In this document: one piece after another, positions 27,731 to 36,702 of the stretch
How positions within the stretch are numbered: the stretch's first letter is position 1
Layout: every line of letters begins with the position of its first letter
Source of the DNA: Saprospiraceae bacterium
GTDB taxonomy: Bacteria; Bacteroidota; Bacteroidia; Chitinophagales; Saprospiraceae
NCBI GenBank assembly: GCA_016722285.1
Contig: JADKGI010000001.1
Location: forward strand, 124,001 to 188,000
Length of the DNA: 64,000 bases
Direction: 5' to 3'
Made by a program: the position numbers and the translations under genes
Notes under the pieces: generated by a model
What the model saw: the letters and a program-made list of their open reading frames with translations, nothing else
Database searches by the model: none
Told to the model about the DNA's origin: nothing

Positions 27731-28690
27731 ATGAAAATTCTGGTTAATGATGGCATCGAACCCATAGGTAAAAAACTATTGCAGGAAGCTGGCTTCGAAG
27801 TGGATACAAACAAAATCGAACAGGCAGACTTACCCTCAAGGTTGAATGAATATGATGCCATATGTGTAAGAAGTGCTACAAAAGTCAGAAAAGAACTGAT
27901 AGACGCATGTCCAAATCTGAAGGCTATCGGCAGAGGTGGTGTAGGACTTGACAACATAGACGTAGAGTATGCAATATCAAAAGGAATATCTGTGATCAAT
28001 ACACCGGCTGCTTCTTCCAGGTCCGTAGGTGAGCTGACCATGGCCCATATGTTGAGTTTATCCAGATTTTTGTATCAATCCAATCGCCATATGCCGGTGG
28101 TGGGAGACACCAGATTTAATGATTTAAAAAAAGAATATGCCAAAGGAGCTGAACTTGAAGGAAAATACCTTGGCGTCATAGGATTAGGAAGAATAGGACA
28201 AGAGACAGCTAAAGTAGGTCTCGGCTTGGGAATGAATATCATAGCTACTGATCCATTTGTAAAAGAAGTTTCCGTAGCTGTCGGTCCGGCACGCTTTGGT
28301 TTCACTACTATTATAAAAACCACGGATATGGATACCTTGCTGGCTAAAGCTGACTATATATCTCTGCATATCCCATCTGTCAGTAAAGCAATACTGGGCA
28401 AAGAAGAATTTGAAAAAATGAAAGCCGGTGTCTATATAATAAATGCCAGCAGAGGGGGAACTATAGATGAGGATGCATTACTCGAAGCGTTGAATTCTGG
28501 TAAGGTAACAGCTGCCGGACTGGATGTTTTTGATAATGAACCCACTCCCAGAAAAGATTTGCTGACACATCCAAAGGTCTCTCTCACTCCACACATCGGT
28601 GCTTCAACTGAAGAAGCACAAAATAAAATCGGTGAGGAATTGGCGCAAAGCATCATCGCCGCTTTAAAGAAGCAAGAAATACACCTGTGA
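27731..28690 (+). CDS. serA: D-3-phosphoglycerate dehydrogenase-like 2-hydroxyacid dehydrogenase
   Basis: 319 residues, the short form without a C-terminal ACT domain. The NAD loop GLGRIGQE lies near residue 152. The catalytic residues are visible in NASRGGTIDED (Arg), the following acid, and the final TPHIGASTEEAQ (His). The short form with the VGELTMAHML and HIGASTEEAQNKIG signatures is the usual serine-pathway enzyme of Bacteroidota. Other 2-hydroxyacid substrates remain possible. A hairpin terminator follows immediately. Confidence 0.85.
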   Translation: MKILVNDGIEPIGKKLLQEAGFEVDTNKIEQADLPSRLNEYDAICVRSATKVRKELIDACPNLKAIGRGGVGLDNIDVEYAISKGISVINTPAASSRSVGELTMAHMLSLSRFLYQSNRHMPVVGDTRFNDLKKEYAKGAELEGKYLGVIGLGRIGQETAKVGLGLGMNIIATDPFVKEVSVAVGPARFGFTTIIKTTDMDTLLAKADYISLHIPSVSKAILGKEEFEKMKAGVYIINASRGGTIDEDALLEALNSGKVTAAGLDVFDNEPTPRKDLLTHPKVSLTPHIGASTEEAQNKIGEELAQSIIAALKKQEIHL

Positions 28691-28700
28691 ATATATTAAA

Positions 28701-28724
28701 CCTGGCTGAGAAGCCGGGCTTTTC
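28701..28724 (+). terminator. Hairpin terminator after serA
   Basis: CCTGGCT and AGCCGGG pair (one G-T) around a GAGA tetraloop, followed by CTTTT. It ends the dehydrogenase transcript and shows that the small frame starting at 28687 is not a gene. Confidence 0.75.
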
Positions 28725-28793
28725 CATTTCGTACCAAAATCTCTTTCGATATGGACGAATCAGCTACTTTTTCATCTTTAATGCTAAAAATAC

Positions 28794-28833
28794 TGTCAAA
28801 TTGTCACATATACCCTTATGGCACAAACTTTGC
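28794..28833 (+). promoter_or_regulatory. Sigma-54-type promoter of htpG with upstream repeat
   Basis: TGGCACAAACTTTGC at 28819-28833 fits the sigma-54 -24/-12 consensus TGGCAC-N5-TTGC exactly. Upstream, TGTCA-AAT-TGTCA at 28794-28806 forms a direct repeat that could bind a regulator. Transcription would begin near 28845, about 23 nt before the HtpG ATG. The consensus match is seen; use of RpoN for this heat-shock gene is inference. Confidence 0.6.
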
Positions 28834-28867
28834 CATCCAGGAGTTGTCAACAAAAAAATAATTTATT

Positions 28868-30736
28868 ATGTCAAAAGGTAATATATCAGTTCAGGCGGAA
28901 AATATTTTCCCCATAATCAAAAAATTTCTTTACTCAGATCACGAGATATTTTTGAGAGAATTAGTATCAAACGCTGTGGATGCCACCACAAAAATTAAAA
29001 CGCTTGCTCTGAAGGGCGAAGTAAAAGGCGAACTTGGCGATACAAAAATTGAAATTAAAATCAATAAAGATGCCGGGACGCTGCATATACTTGATAAAGG
29101 TATCGGTATGAGTGAAGAAGAGGTAAACAAATACCTCAATCAGGTAGCTTTCTCTTCGGCGGAAGAATTTTTGGAGAAATACAAAGACGACGCATCTATT
29201 ATCGGGCATTTTGGTCTTGGTTTTTATTCTTCATTTATGGTGGCTGATAAGGTAGAAGTAATCACCAAATCTTATCAACAGGATGCCCCGGGAGTAAGAT
29301 GGGAATGTGACGGAAATCCTGAATATACCATCGAACAGAATGACAGAACTGAGCGAGGAACAGAAATAATTCTCCATATCAATGATGACAATCTGGAATA
29401 CCTGGAGGAGTCCCGTATCAGAGAGCTTCTTAATAAATATTGTAAATTCCTTCCGGTTGAAATCAAATTCGGAACCAGGACGGAAACGACATATGAAGGC
29501 GAAGGTGATACAAAGCAGGAAATTAAGACCGAAGTCGATGATATCATCAATAACCCGCATCCGATCTGGAAACTGAAACCATCTGATCTTACTGACGAAG
29601 ATTACAAAAAATTTTATAACGAACTGCACCCCTTTAGCCAGCCACCTTTGTTCTGGATTCATTTGAATATTGATTATCCTTTCAATCTTACCGGAATTCT
29701 ATATTTTCCAAAACTTACTAATAATTTTGAGGTACAGAAAAACAAAATTCAATTATTCAGCAATCAGGTATTTATCACCGATGATGTAAAAGAAATTGTT
29801 CCCGAGTTTCTTATGTTGCTTCATGGAGTGATAGACTCTCCGGATATACCACTTAATGTATCGAGAAGTTACTTACAATCTGACTCTAATGTCAAAAAAA
29901 TAAATACATACATTTCTAAAAAAGTAGCTGAAAAACTCCAGTCCCTTTTCACAGCTGACAGAAAGGCTTATGAAGAAAAATGGAAAGAAGTCAGCACTTT
30001 TGTAAAATACGGTATGATATCCGATGAGAAGTTTAATGAAAAAGCTTCTTCTTTTGCCCTGCTAAAAAATCTGGAAAATGAGTATTATACTCTGGATGAA
30101 TACAAAGAAAAAGTAAAAGCGACACAAACAGATAAGCACAACAAGGTAATTTATATCTACGCAAATGACATCAATACGCAGCATAGTTACATCAAAGCAG
30201 CCAAAGATTATGGTTATGACGTATTGGAGATGGATACTATTATTGACAATCATTATATGCAGCATATCGAATACAAAGGCAATGAAGTAACATTTGTACG
30301 GGTTGATTCTGAAACGCCCGACAATTTGGTTCAGAAAGATGAGACTAAAGAGTCCGTCCTTAGCCAGGCAGAACAGGATAAAGTGAAAGATATTTTTACA
30401 AAATCGGTAAAGAACTTAGGCATGGGTCATATAGAGCTTAAGGCTTTGTCTCCTACTGATCATCCTGTCATGATCACCAAGCCTGAATTTATGCGAAGGA
30501 TGAAAGAGATGCAGGCACTCCAGGGGATGGACATGAATATGTTTCCTGATAGCCACAATGTGGTCATAAATACCAACCATCCGCTGATCTCTGATAAACT
30601 AGTGAAAATGAAAAGCGAAGATAAGAAAGCTGATTTTGCTAATTACCTGCACGATCTGGCTCTCCTCAATCAAAATATGCTGAAAGGCGAAGAGCTTTCG
30701 CTTTTTATTACCAGAAGTCTTGATTTTATTAAATAA
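28868..30736 (+). CDS. htpG: Molecular chaperone HtpG (Hsp90)
   Basis: 622 residues. The N-terminal GHKL ATPase domain shows FLRELVSNAVDA, LDKGIGMSEEEV and GHFGLGFYSSFMVA. The middle domain has PLNVSRSYLQ, and a C-terminal dimerisation domain is present. It lacks the long charged linker of eukaryotic Hsp90 but has a short acidic insertion near residue 215, as is common in Bacteroidota. The gene stands alone between a sigma-54-type promoter and a strong terminator. Confidence 0.97.
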   Translation: MSKGNISVQAENIFPIIKKFLYSDHEIFLRELVSNAVDATTKIKTLALKGEVKGELGDTKIEIKINKDAGTLHILDKGIGMSEEEVNKYLNQVAFSSAEEFLEKYKDDASIIGHFGLGFYSSFMVADKVEVITKSYQQDAPGVRWECDGNPEYTIEQNDRTERGTEIILHINDDNLEYLEESRIRELLNKYCKFLPVEIKFGTRTETTYEGEGDTKQEIKTEVDDIINNPHPIWKLKPSDLTDEDYKKFYNELHPFSQPPLFWIHLNIDYPFNLTGILYFPKLTNNFEVQKNKIQLFSNQVFITDDVKEIVPEFLMLLHGVIDSPDIPLNVSRSYLQSDSNVKKINTYISKKVAEKLQSLFTADRKAYEEKWKEVSTFVKYGMISDEKFNEKASSFALLKNLENEYYTLDEYKEKVKATQTDKHNKVIYIYANDINTQHSYIKAAKDYGYDVLEMDTIIDNHYMQHIEYKGNEVTFVRVDSETPDNLVQKDETKESVLSQAEQDKVKDIFTKSVKNLGMGHIELKALSPTDHPVMITKPEFMRRMKEMQALQGMDMNMFPDSHNVVINTNHPLISDKLVKMKSEDKKADFANYLHDLALLNQNMLKGEELSLFITRSLDFIK

Positions 30737-31108
30737 GCCTCAGGCAATGACAATAAAAAGCCACAACTCTAAGGTATGTGGCTTTTTTTATACCCACTAT
30801 CAAAGGGATTGCCGCAGCTTAGTTCTACTTTGTTAAATTACAATTTTACAAGAAAAAACATGGTTTTTTATGAATTCTCTCAAATAAACATACTTCCTGA
30901 CGGATTACTGTAAATTCAAATCAATTGCCACAGACTTTAGTCTTTGGGCCTATTAATGACAATATGTGTTGACTTTAGTCAAAATACGGAAGTTTTAAGC
31001 TAAAGCCAGTGGTAATTGAAAAACCGATTGCCTTTTACTAAATTTGACAAAGTAGAATTAGTGTTTAATTCAAAAAAAATGTAAATTTGTAATCTAAGAA
31101 CAGGAATC
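30737..31108 (+). other. Gene-free gap between htpG and scpB
   Basis: The 372 bp contain the htpG terminator and then AT-rich sequence without a gene. TAAATTTG at 31082-31089 fits the -7 consensus about 25 nt before the ScpB start, without a properly spaced -33 element. Confidence 0.5.
30755..30789 (+). terminator. Strong intrinsic terminator after htpG
   Basis: AAAAAGCCACA (30755-30765) pairs perfectly with TGTGGCTTTTT (30777-30787) around an 11-nt loop and runs into more T residues. Confidence 0.85.
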
Positions 31109-31114
31109 ATGATT

Positions 31115-31726
31115 ATGGACAAGTTATCGTTACATATCGAGAGTCTTATTTTTGCAGCTGATTCTTCTATCAGTTTTGATGATATCAAACAAGCCCTTGA
31201 GGAAAGCCTGGGACAGGTTTTCAGTGATGATCAGATTGCTGATTGTATTGGAGAATTGATGGAAAAATATGCCACTGATGATTATTCTATCGAAATAATG
31301 GAAATGGCCGGTGGCTTCCGGTTTATGTCAAAAGGAGCTTATCACAATACAATCGGAACATTTTTAAAGCAAAATACCAACAAGAAATTGAGCAAACCTG
31401 CTTTGGAGACATTATCCATAATAGCCTATAAGCAACCAGTCACCAAAACTGAAGTTGAAGCAATAAGGGGTGTAAATAGTGATTATTCCATTCAAAAACT
31501 GCTTGAAAAAAATCTTATCGAGATTTCAGGTAGAAGCGACGGTCCCGGAAGACCCTTGCTATATATAACCACCTCCAGATTTACCGATTATTTCGGCCTT
31601 AAAAGTGTCCAGGACCTACCTAAACCTAAAGAAATCGAATCTGTTGAGAATCAGATTGGTGAGCCGGCACCGATAGAATCAGAACATAAACCACAGCATA
31701 CTGTTGGAGATAATGAAGAAGAATAG
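31115..31726 (+). CDS. scpB: Segregation and condensation protein B
   Basis: ScpB is the winged-helix partner of the SMC-ScpA condensin. The protein of about 203 residues has IESLIFAADSSISFDDI at the start, MEMAGGFRFMSKGAY, and the diagnostic KPALETLSIIAYKQPVTKTEVEAIRGVNSD segment followed by GRSDGPGRPLLYITT. The C-terminal 40 residues are a family-typical disordered tail. I prefer the ATG at 31115 (MDKLSLHIE) over the one two codons upstream. scpA is not nearby. Confidence 0.93.
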   Translation: MDKLSLHIESLIFAADSSISFDDIKQALEESLGQVFSDDQIADCIGELMEKYATDDYSIEIMEMAGGFRFMSKGAYHNTIGTFLKQNTNKKLSKPALETLSIIAYKQPVTKTEVEAIRGVNSDYSIQKLLEKNLIEISGRSDGPGRPLLYITTSRFTDYFGLKSVQDLPKPKEIESVENQIGEPAPIESEHKPQHTVGDNEEE

Positions 31727-31748
31727 TTTTAAATATTAATCTTACTTA

Positions 31749-32267
31749 ATGGAGAGTACAACTTTAGTCAACAGGGTAGCAGAAAGTGGTATCATTACCA
31801 TCAATCTGGAGGATCACTATCCAAAAAATGCTTTTATCGTCTTTGATATCAAAGAGTTTCTCTTTCAGGGGCTTATATTAAAGGAAAAAGATTTCAGAGA
31901 AGCATTGAAAAATCTGGATTGGTCCATCTATGATTCAAAAATTGTATTGGTAAATTGTACTGCTGATGCAATAATTCCGCTATGGGCTTACATGCTTATC
32001 ACTTCATATTTGGACAACGTCGCTGCAGATATCTATCAGGGCACGGAAGAAGAATACCTTCGTATGCACTACCGTTCAATATTAGGAGAGCTTCATCCTG
32101 AACAATACATGGAACAAAGGATCGTTATTAAGGGGTGCAGTAGCAAGCCGGTACCATCTTACGCTTATGCCTATGTGACACAACTTTTGAAACCATATGC
32201 CCAAAGTATCATGTTCGGGGAACCATGCAGTACAGTTCCCATATTTAAAAGACCCAGAAAAATTTAA
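31749..32267 (+). CDS. DUF2480 family protein
   Basis: 172 residues of a family nearly limited to Bacteroidota, function unknown. Typical blocks are NRVAESGIITINLEDHYP, DIKEFLFQGLILKEKDFREAL and CTADAIIPLWAYMLI. Conserved cysteines (VNCTADA, IKGCSSKPVP) hint at a metal site, but this is speculative. It lies 22 bp after scpB on the same strand and is probably co-transcribed. Confidence 0.88.
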   Translation: MESTTLVNRVAESGIITINLEDHYPKNAFIVFDIKEFLFQGLILKEKDFREALKNLDWSIYDSKIVLVNCTADAIIPLWAYMLITSYLDNVAADIYQGTEEEYLRMHYRSILGELHPEQYMEQRIVIKGCSSKPVPSYAYAYVTQLLKPYAQSIMFGEPCSTVPIFKRPRKI

Positions 32268-32291
32268 TCAACAGAATAAATCCCAAAAATT

Positions 32292-33203
32292 ATGATGAAG
32301 TACCGAAGTTTGTTTCCTGTATTTGGATTTGTGGCAGGTATAATATTTACCATGCTCATTTTTTTATCCTATTCATCAGAATCACTGGTCAAAACAGTAA
32401 AGTTTTTTGATTTGCCACAACAAATCAAATCAGTTAATCTGGATCGGGAATTTGATTTCGCTGGTGAACCCGTGCCTATCAATGAAGATACCCGGGAGCG
32501 CCTTGACAGAGAGCTGAGCGTAAATGCTTACTGGCAATCCACCACGTTGCTGAATCTTAAAATGTCCAATAAACACTTTCCGGTAGTAGAAAGGATACTG
32601 AAAGAAAATGGTATCCCGGAAGATTTTAAATACCTCGCAGTTGCCGAGAGCGGCCTCAGAAATCTGACCTCATCTGCTTCGGCAAAAGGTTATTGGCAAT
32701 TTATGAAAGTAGCCGCAGGTGAAATGGGGCTTGAAATCAATGATGATGTTGATGAACGTATGCACATTGAAAAATCAACGCTGGCTGCTGCCAAATATAT
32801 CAAACAGCTTTACAGAAGATTCGGAACTTGGACCAATGTGGCCGGTGCTTATAATGTAGGACCTACATCTTTTGCCAGGACACTGAATGAACAAAAAGAG
32901 AATACATATTATGACATCAATGTAAATGACGAAACTTCAAGATATGTTTTCAGGGTGATAGCAATCAAAGAAATAGTCAAAAATCCAGGTGATTTCGGCT
33001 ATTATCTGGAAGATCAACATAAATATACCATAAATGCCAACCTGAAGACCATCAAAATTACTTCTACTATCTCGGACCTCGCTGAATTTGCGCACAACAA
33101 TGGTACTACCTACAGATTGCTAAAATACTATAATCCATGGCTAATAAATAAAAAACTTACCGTGGCTCCGGGAAAGGAATATGAGATCAGAATTCCGGGA
33201 TAA
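32292..33203 (+). CDS. Membrane-anchored lytic transglycosylase (SLT domain)
   Basis: 303 residues with one N-terminal membrane helix (LFPVFGFVAGIIFTMLIFLSY). The SLT domain of MltD type has the catalytic glutamate in YLAVAESGLRN near residue 119, then SASAKGYWQFM and AGAYNVGP. A short C-terminal segment resembles a LysM remnant (VAPGKEYEIRI). It would cleave peptidoglycan glycan strands to 1,6-anhydro-MurNAc ends. It is the third gene of the scpB-DUF2480 group. Confidence 0.88.
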   Translation: MMKYRSLFPVFGFVAGIIFTMLIFLSYSSESLVKTVKFFDLPQQIKSVNLDREFDFAGEPVPINEDTRERLDRELSVNAYWQSTTLLNLKMSNKHFPVVERILKENGIPEDFKYLAVAESGLRNLTSSASAKGYWQFMKVAAGEMGLEINDDVDERMHIEKSTLAAAKYIKQLYRRFGTWTNVAGAYNVGPTSFARTLNEQKENTYYDINVNDETSRYVFRVIAIKEIVKNPGDFGYYLEDQHKYTINANLKTIKITSTISDLAEFAHNNGTTYRLLKYYNPWLINKKLTVAPGKEYEIRIPG

Positions 33204-33473
33204 TGATTTAGTATATATGACTTCTATCAGGACATTAATTGGAGTCCATCAAAATGATTTTTAATTATATTTCTATTAGGAATCAAAGTCCATATATGAA
33301 TCAGTAGGTTTAAGGATGTATGATGTAGTATAATCTATTTCTTAGGTCTGGCCTGTTTTTAACAATGATTAATAATATTTTGTAAATCATTGCTGCTGAA
33401 CATTATGACTTTTAATTTAACTGATCAATGTTAGTAAAGATATTTCTATTTTTGCTCTAATAATTTACATCTG

Positions 33474-34268
33474 ATGACTCTGGAATATTACTCCGATCAG
33501 CTCAAAAAAGAAGTGATCAAAACAAGATCAAAATATTTTACACTCGATAAAGATGAGAAAAGTGCTAAACCAGTTCAAAACAAATGGTCAAAAAAAGAGA
33601 TCCTTGGTCACCTGATCGATTCTGCACGTATTAATCTTCAGAGATTTACTGAAATCATAGCCTCCGGAAGCATTTACACGTTAAAGTCATACGATCAGAA
33701 TCATCTGGTACGAACACTTCGGTATCAGGACATGGATGATTTTGAGTTGTTGACACTCTGGCAGTTGCTTAATAACAGAATAGCTACAGTATGGTCAAAC
33801 ACAGATGTAGGACACCTTGAGAAGCAGCTCATCAGTGATGGCAAACCATATACCCTTGACTGGCTTATTAATGATTATCTTGATCATTTAAGGCACCACC
33901 TTGGTCAGATATTTCCTAAAGAAAATGATAATAGAGTACCCGTAAAGGTGAGCCTGATCCAGGCCGTGGAAAAATTAAAAAACCAACTTAAAGAAACACC
34001 TGCTGAATTTGTGTCGATGTTGAGATATGCCGACATCGAGGTTGAGTATTATAAACCTGACAAGAAAGACAAACAGAAACCACATTTGAAAGATGAAGTA
34101 TATGTGATTTCATCAGGCCGGGGTATGTTTTATAGCGGGGGGCAAACCATGACATTCAATACAGGAGATGTAATCTTTGTCAAAGCGGGTGACGACCACA
34201 GATTTACAGATTTTTCTGATGACTTTGCTACATGGGTGATATTCTTCGGTATTAAGAATCCTTTGTGA
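33474..34268 (+). CDS. DinB-family domain fused to a cupin domain
   Basis: 264 residues with two parts. Residues 1-150 are a DinB_2 four-helix domain with its metal-type histidines in ILGHLIDSA and DYLDHLRHHLGQI. Residues about 165-264 form a cupin barrel (KPHLKDEVYVISSGRG, TGDVIFVKAGDDHRF). Each domain is a possible metal site. Both families are usually separate proteins of unknown or stress-related function, so the pairing may mark a dedicated thiol or detoxification enzyme; that is speculation. TATTTTTG at 33447-33454 is a possible -7 box. Confidence 0.75.
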   Translation: MTLEYYSDQLKKEVIKTRSKYFTLDKDEKSAKPVQNKWSKKEILGHLIDSARINLQRFTEIIASGSIYTLKSYDQNHLVRTLRYQDMDDFELLTLWQLLNNRIATVWSNTDVGHLEKQLISDGKPYTLDWLINDYLDHLRHHLGQIFPKENDNRVPVKVSLIQAVEKLKNQLKETPAEFVSMLRYADIEVEYYKPDKKDKQKPHLKDEVYVISSGRGMFYSGGQTMTFNTGDVIFVKAGDDHRFTDFSDDFATWVIFFGIKNPL

Positions 34269-34490
34269 AATTATTGAAACAATGATATCATTCCTTACTG
34301 GAATAAAATTGAGCAATAATATTCCTTAAAATCAAAAAAATCGGTCCGAAATGTTGCTAATTGAAGTTATCTATTTTATTGATTTTCAATTAATTTAAAA
34401 TTTTCGAACGAATAATAATGAAATTATCATAAAATTTGTATTATCTTTGCACACATTTTCTAAAAACTTCATTTTACAAGAGACTTCCTT

Positions 34491-35309
34491 ATGAGCAGGA
34501 AAAAGGTATTGTTTGTAACACAGGAACTAAATCCATATACTGATATAACATTTATGTCTAATTTAGCGAGGAGGATTCCCCATTTTGCAGCAAACGATTA
34601 CGAACTTAGGGTCTTGATGCCAAAATTCGGAATCATCAATGAAAGAAGACACAGACTGCATGAAGTAGTCAGGCTTTCGGGTATGAACATTATTGTGGAC
34701 GATGAAGATTATCCCCTGATTATAAAGGTTGCTTCCCTTCCGGGAGCGAGACTTCAAGTGTATTTCCTGGACAATGAAGAATTTTTTAAGAGAAAAGCCG
34801 TATTCAATGACGATAAAAATGAGCCTTTTGTTGATAATCAGGAGAGACTTGTATTTTTTTGCAAAGGTGTGATGGAAACGGTCAAAAAGTTTGGGTGGGC
34901 TCCCGATATTGTTCACCTGCATGGTCAGATCACGAGTCTGATCCCTTTATATATGAAAAAGGCTTACCGCAATGATCCGGTATTTCAGGATGCAAAAATT
35001 GTTTATTCCTTATACAATAATGATCTGAGTGCATCGTTTGATTCAAGGTTTTTGAATATCGCCGCCATTAATGATCTGGAAAGTGAAGATCTCTCAGATT
35101 TTAAAGAAGGTGATAAAATTAATCTGAATACAGGAGCCATAAAATATTGTGATGCTATCATCTCAGGAAGCGAATCTGCTAACGACATCGTTATACAATA
35201 CGGACAAGAAAATGGATTGCCGTATCAAATAAGTTCTCCGGAAATAGAAGAGCAGGCACAATCATCGGTAAATTTTTATACAACCCTATTGGAAGAAAAG
35301 GAAAATTAA
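34491..35309 (+). CDS. Glycogen/starch synthase-like protein, N-terminal GT5 domain only
   Basis: 272 residues matching the catalytic-domain N-lobe of GT5 synthases: KVLFVTQELNPYTD, YELRVLMPKFGIINERRHRLHEV, and PDIVHLHGQITSLIPLYMK. Full glycogen synthases have about 480 residues with a C-terminal GT1 lobe that binds the nucleotide sugar; that lobe is absent and the stop is clean. The short form occurs elsewhere in Bacteroidota next to DUF4270 and glmS. It may therefore be a conserved non-catalytic or regulatory protein. TATCTTTG at 34442-34449 is a good -7 box about 40 nt upstream. Confidence 0.8.
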   Translation: MSRKKVLFVTQELNPYTDITFMSNLARRIPHFAANDYELRVLMPKFGIINERRHRLHEVVRLSGMNIIVDDEDYPLIIKVASLPGARLQVYFLDNEEFFKRKAVFNDDKNEPFVDNQERLVFFCKGVMETVKKFGWAPDIVHLHGQITSLIPLYMKKAYRNDPVFQDAKIVYSLYNNDLSASFDSRFLNIAAINDLESEDLSDFKEGDKINLNTGAIKYCDAIISGSESANDIVIQYGQENGLPYQISSPEIEEQAQSSVNFYTTLLEEKEN

Positions 35310-35316
35310 AGGGCGC

Positions 35317-36690
35317 ATGTCTCAAAAAAATTATCATTATCCACTCTGGATATTTTCATTGCTCTTTGTTATGGTGATGAGTTGTCATGATCCCATTTTA
35401 GTAGGAAATGACCTACTGGAAGATCAAAAAATAAATGTGATTCTCGCAGACACCTTTGATTTGAGCAGTAAAACCATACCTGGAGAAAGAGTAGTCACCC
35501 ATCGTCCGACAGTGGATTCACACACTTATCTTTTAGGAGAACTCAATGATCCCAGGTTCGGTAAATCAACGGCTGAAATCTTTTTGAAATTTCAAATGAG
35601 TTCTGTAAAAGCCACTTATTATGAAGAAACAGGTTTACAATTTGACTCTCTTGTTCTCACAATGCAGTACGATTCATCAGGCACATATGGAAACGCCACC
35701 GGTTCACAAAAAGTGCAGGTATTTCAATTAAACAATGTGTATAACGAAACGGATACATTTTATTCGGATACAAACCTGCCTTTTGTTTCTAAATCAATCG
35801 GTGAAGTCACCCAATTAGTCGTTCCGCTTGATTCTGTTGATATTACAGATCATGTCACAAGAACAGATGTCCGACTCGCTCCACACATGAGAATCAGGCT
35901 TAGTGATGCCTTCGGAAGATCTCTGATAAGCAATGAAGATGCTGCAAAAAGATGATACCCTCTTTAATCAATATATGAAGGGATTTAAGATCACGTCTTC
36001 ACCGACTGACAATTCTTCCTTTTTGTATGGTTTTAATTTTTCCAATACAGCACTGAATTCTCAGTTACCCATTAACAGACTAGTCATGTATTATACGGTG
36101 GCTTCTGGTGATACAACACTCAGAAAAACCTATGAATATCTGATCAATTATGCTACTATCAACCGGTTTGTCCATGATAATAAAGGGAGTCAGCTGGAAA
36201 ATACACTTAAAGATACATTGCTGGGTAACAACCTGACTTTTATTCAACCTATGGGAGGAGCGAAGACTGTTATTAACTTAAATAATGTCAGAAAGCTGGG
36301 AAATAACCTGATTAACAAAGCAGAATTGATCGTTTATGTAGCCGAACCTATTGGATCAGAAGGGTACAGTAGTCCTCCACAACAACTCACAGCAACATAT
36401 AAACAAGCAGGTGGAAATCTTGCTTTAATACCTGACATTGAACAGCTGGTCAGTTCCAGCATTGATTTCGGACAAGTTTTCGGGGTAGCATCGATAGAAG
36501 CCAACAGGTATTCAAATATACAATGAATATCACAAATCATGTCAAATCACTTATCAAAGATAGTAAGTTGAGTTCTGATTTGTATTTGGGAATACTTACA
36601 GAATCCGAATTACCCCAAAGGGCTATATTGTATGGAGCCAAGCACAGTTTGTACCCTATGAAGCTTCAAATTACTTATACAAAAAACTAA
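35317..36690 (+). pseudogene. DUF4270 lipoprotein (two compensating frameshifts)
   Basis: Surface lipoprotein family of Bacteroidota, function unknown. The signal and lipobox end at MVMSCHDP. The first frame runs to 35955. The sequence continues in the +1 frame after the A5 run at 35946-35950 (A4 restores ...EDAAKDDTLFNQYMKGF). It returns to the first frame after the G4 run at 36482-36485 (G5 restores ...VFGGSIDRSQQVFKYTMNITNHV). From there it reads ...LYLGILTESELPQRAILYG... to a stop at 36690, the family C-terminus. The joined protein has about 457 residues, the usual length. Both breaks are in homopolymers, so sequence error is the simplest reading. Confidence 0.85.
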
Positions 36691-36702
36691 TATTTACAGA
36701 GT

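Noticed and set aside
28687..28881. 64-residue plus-strand frame between serA and htpG
   Set aside because: It overlaps the serA stop, contains the serA terminator and the htpG sigma-54 promoter, and has no family features.
36526..36700. Separate glmS leader or riboswitch before glmS
   Set aside because: This stretch is the C-terminal coding part of the DUF4270 gene once the frame is restored; only 12 bp remain before glmS.
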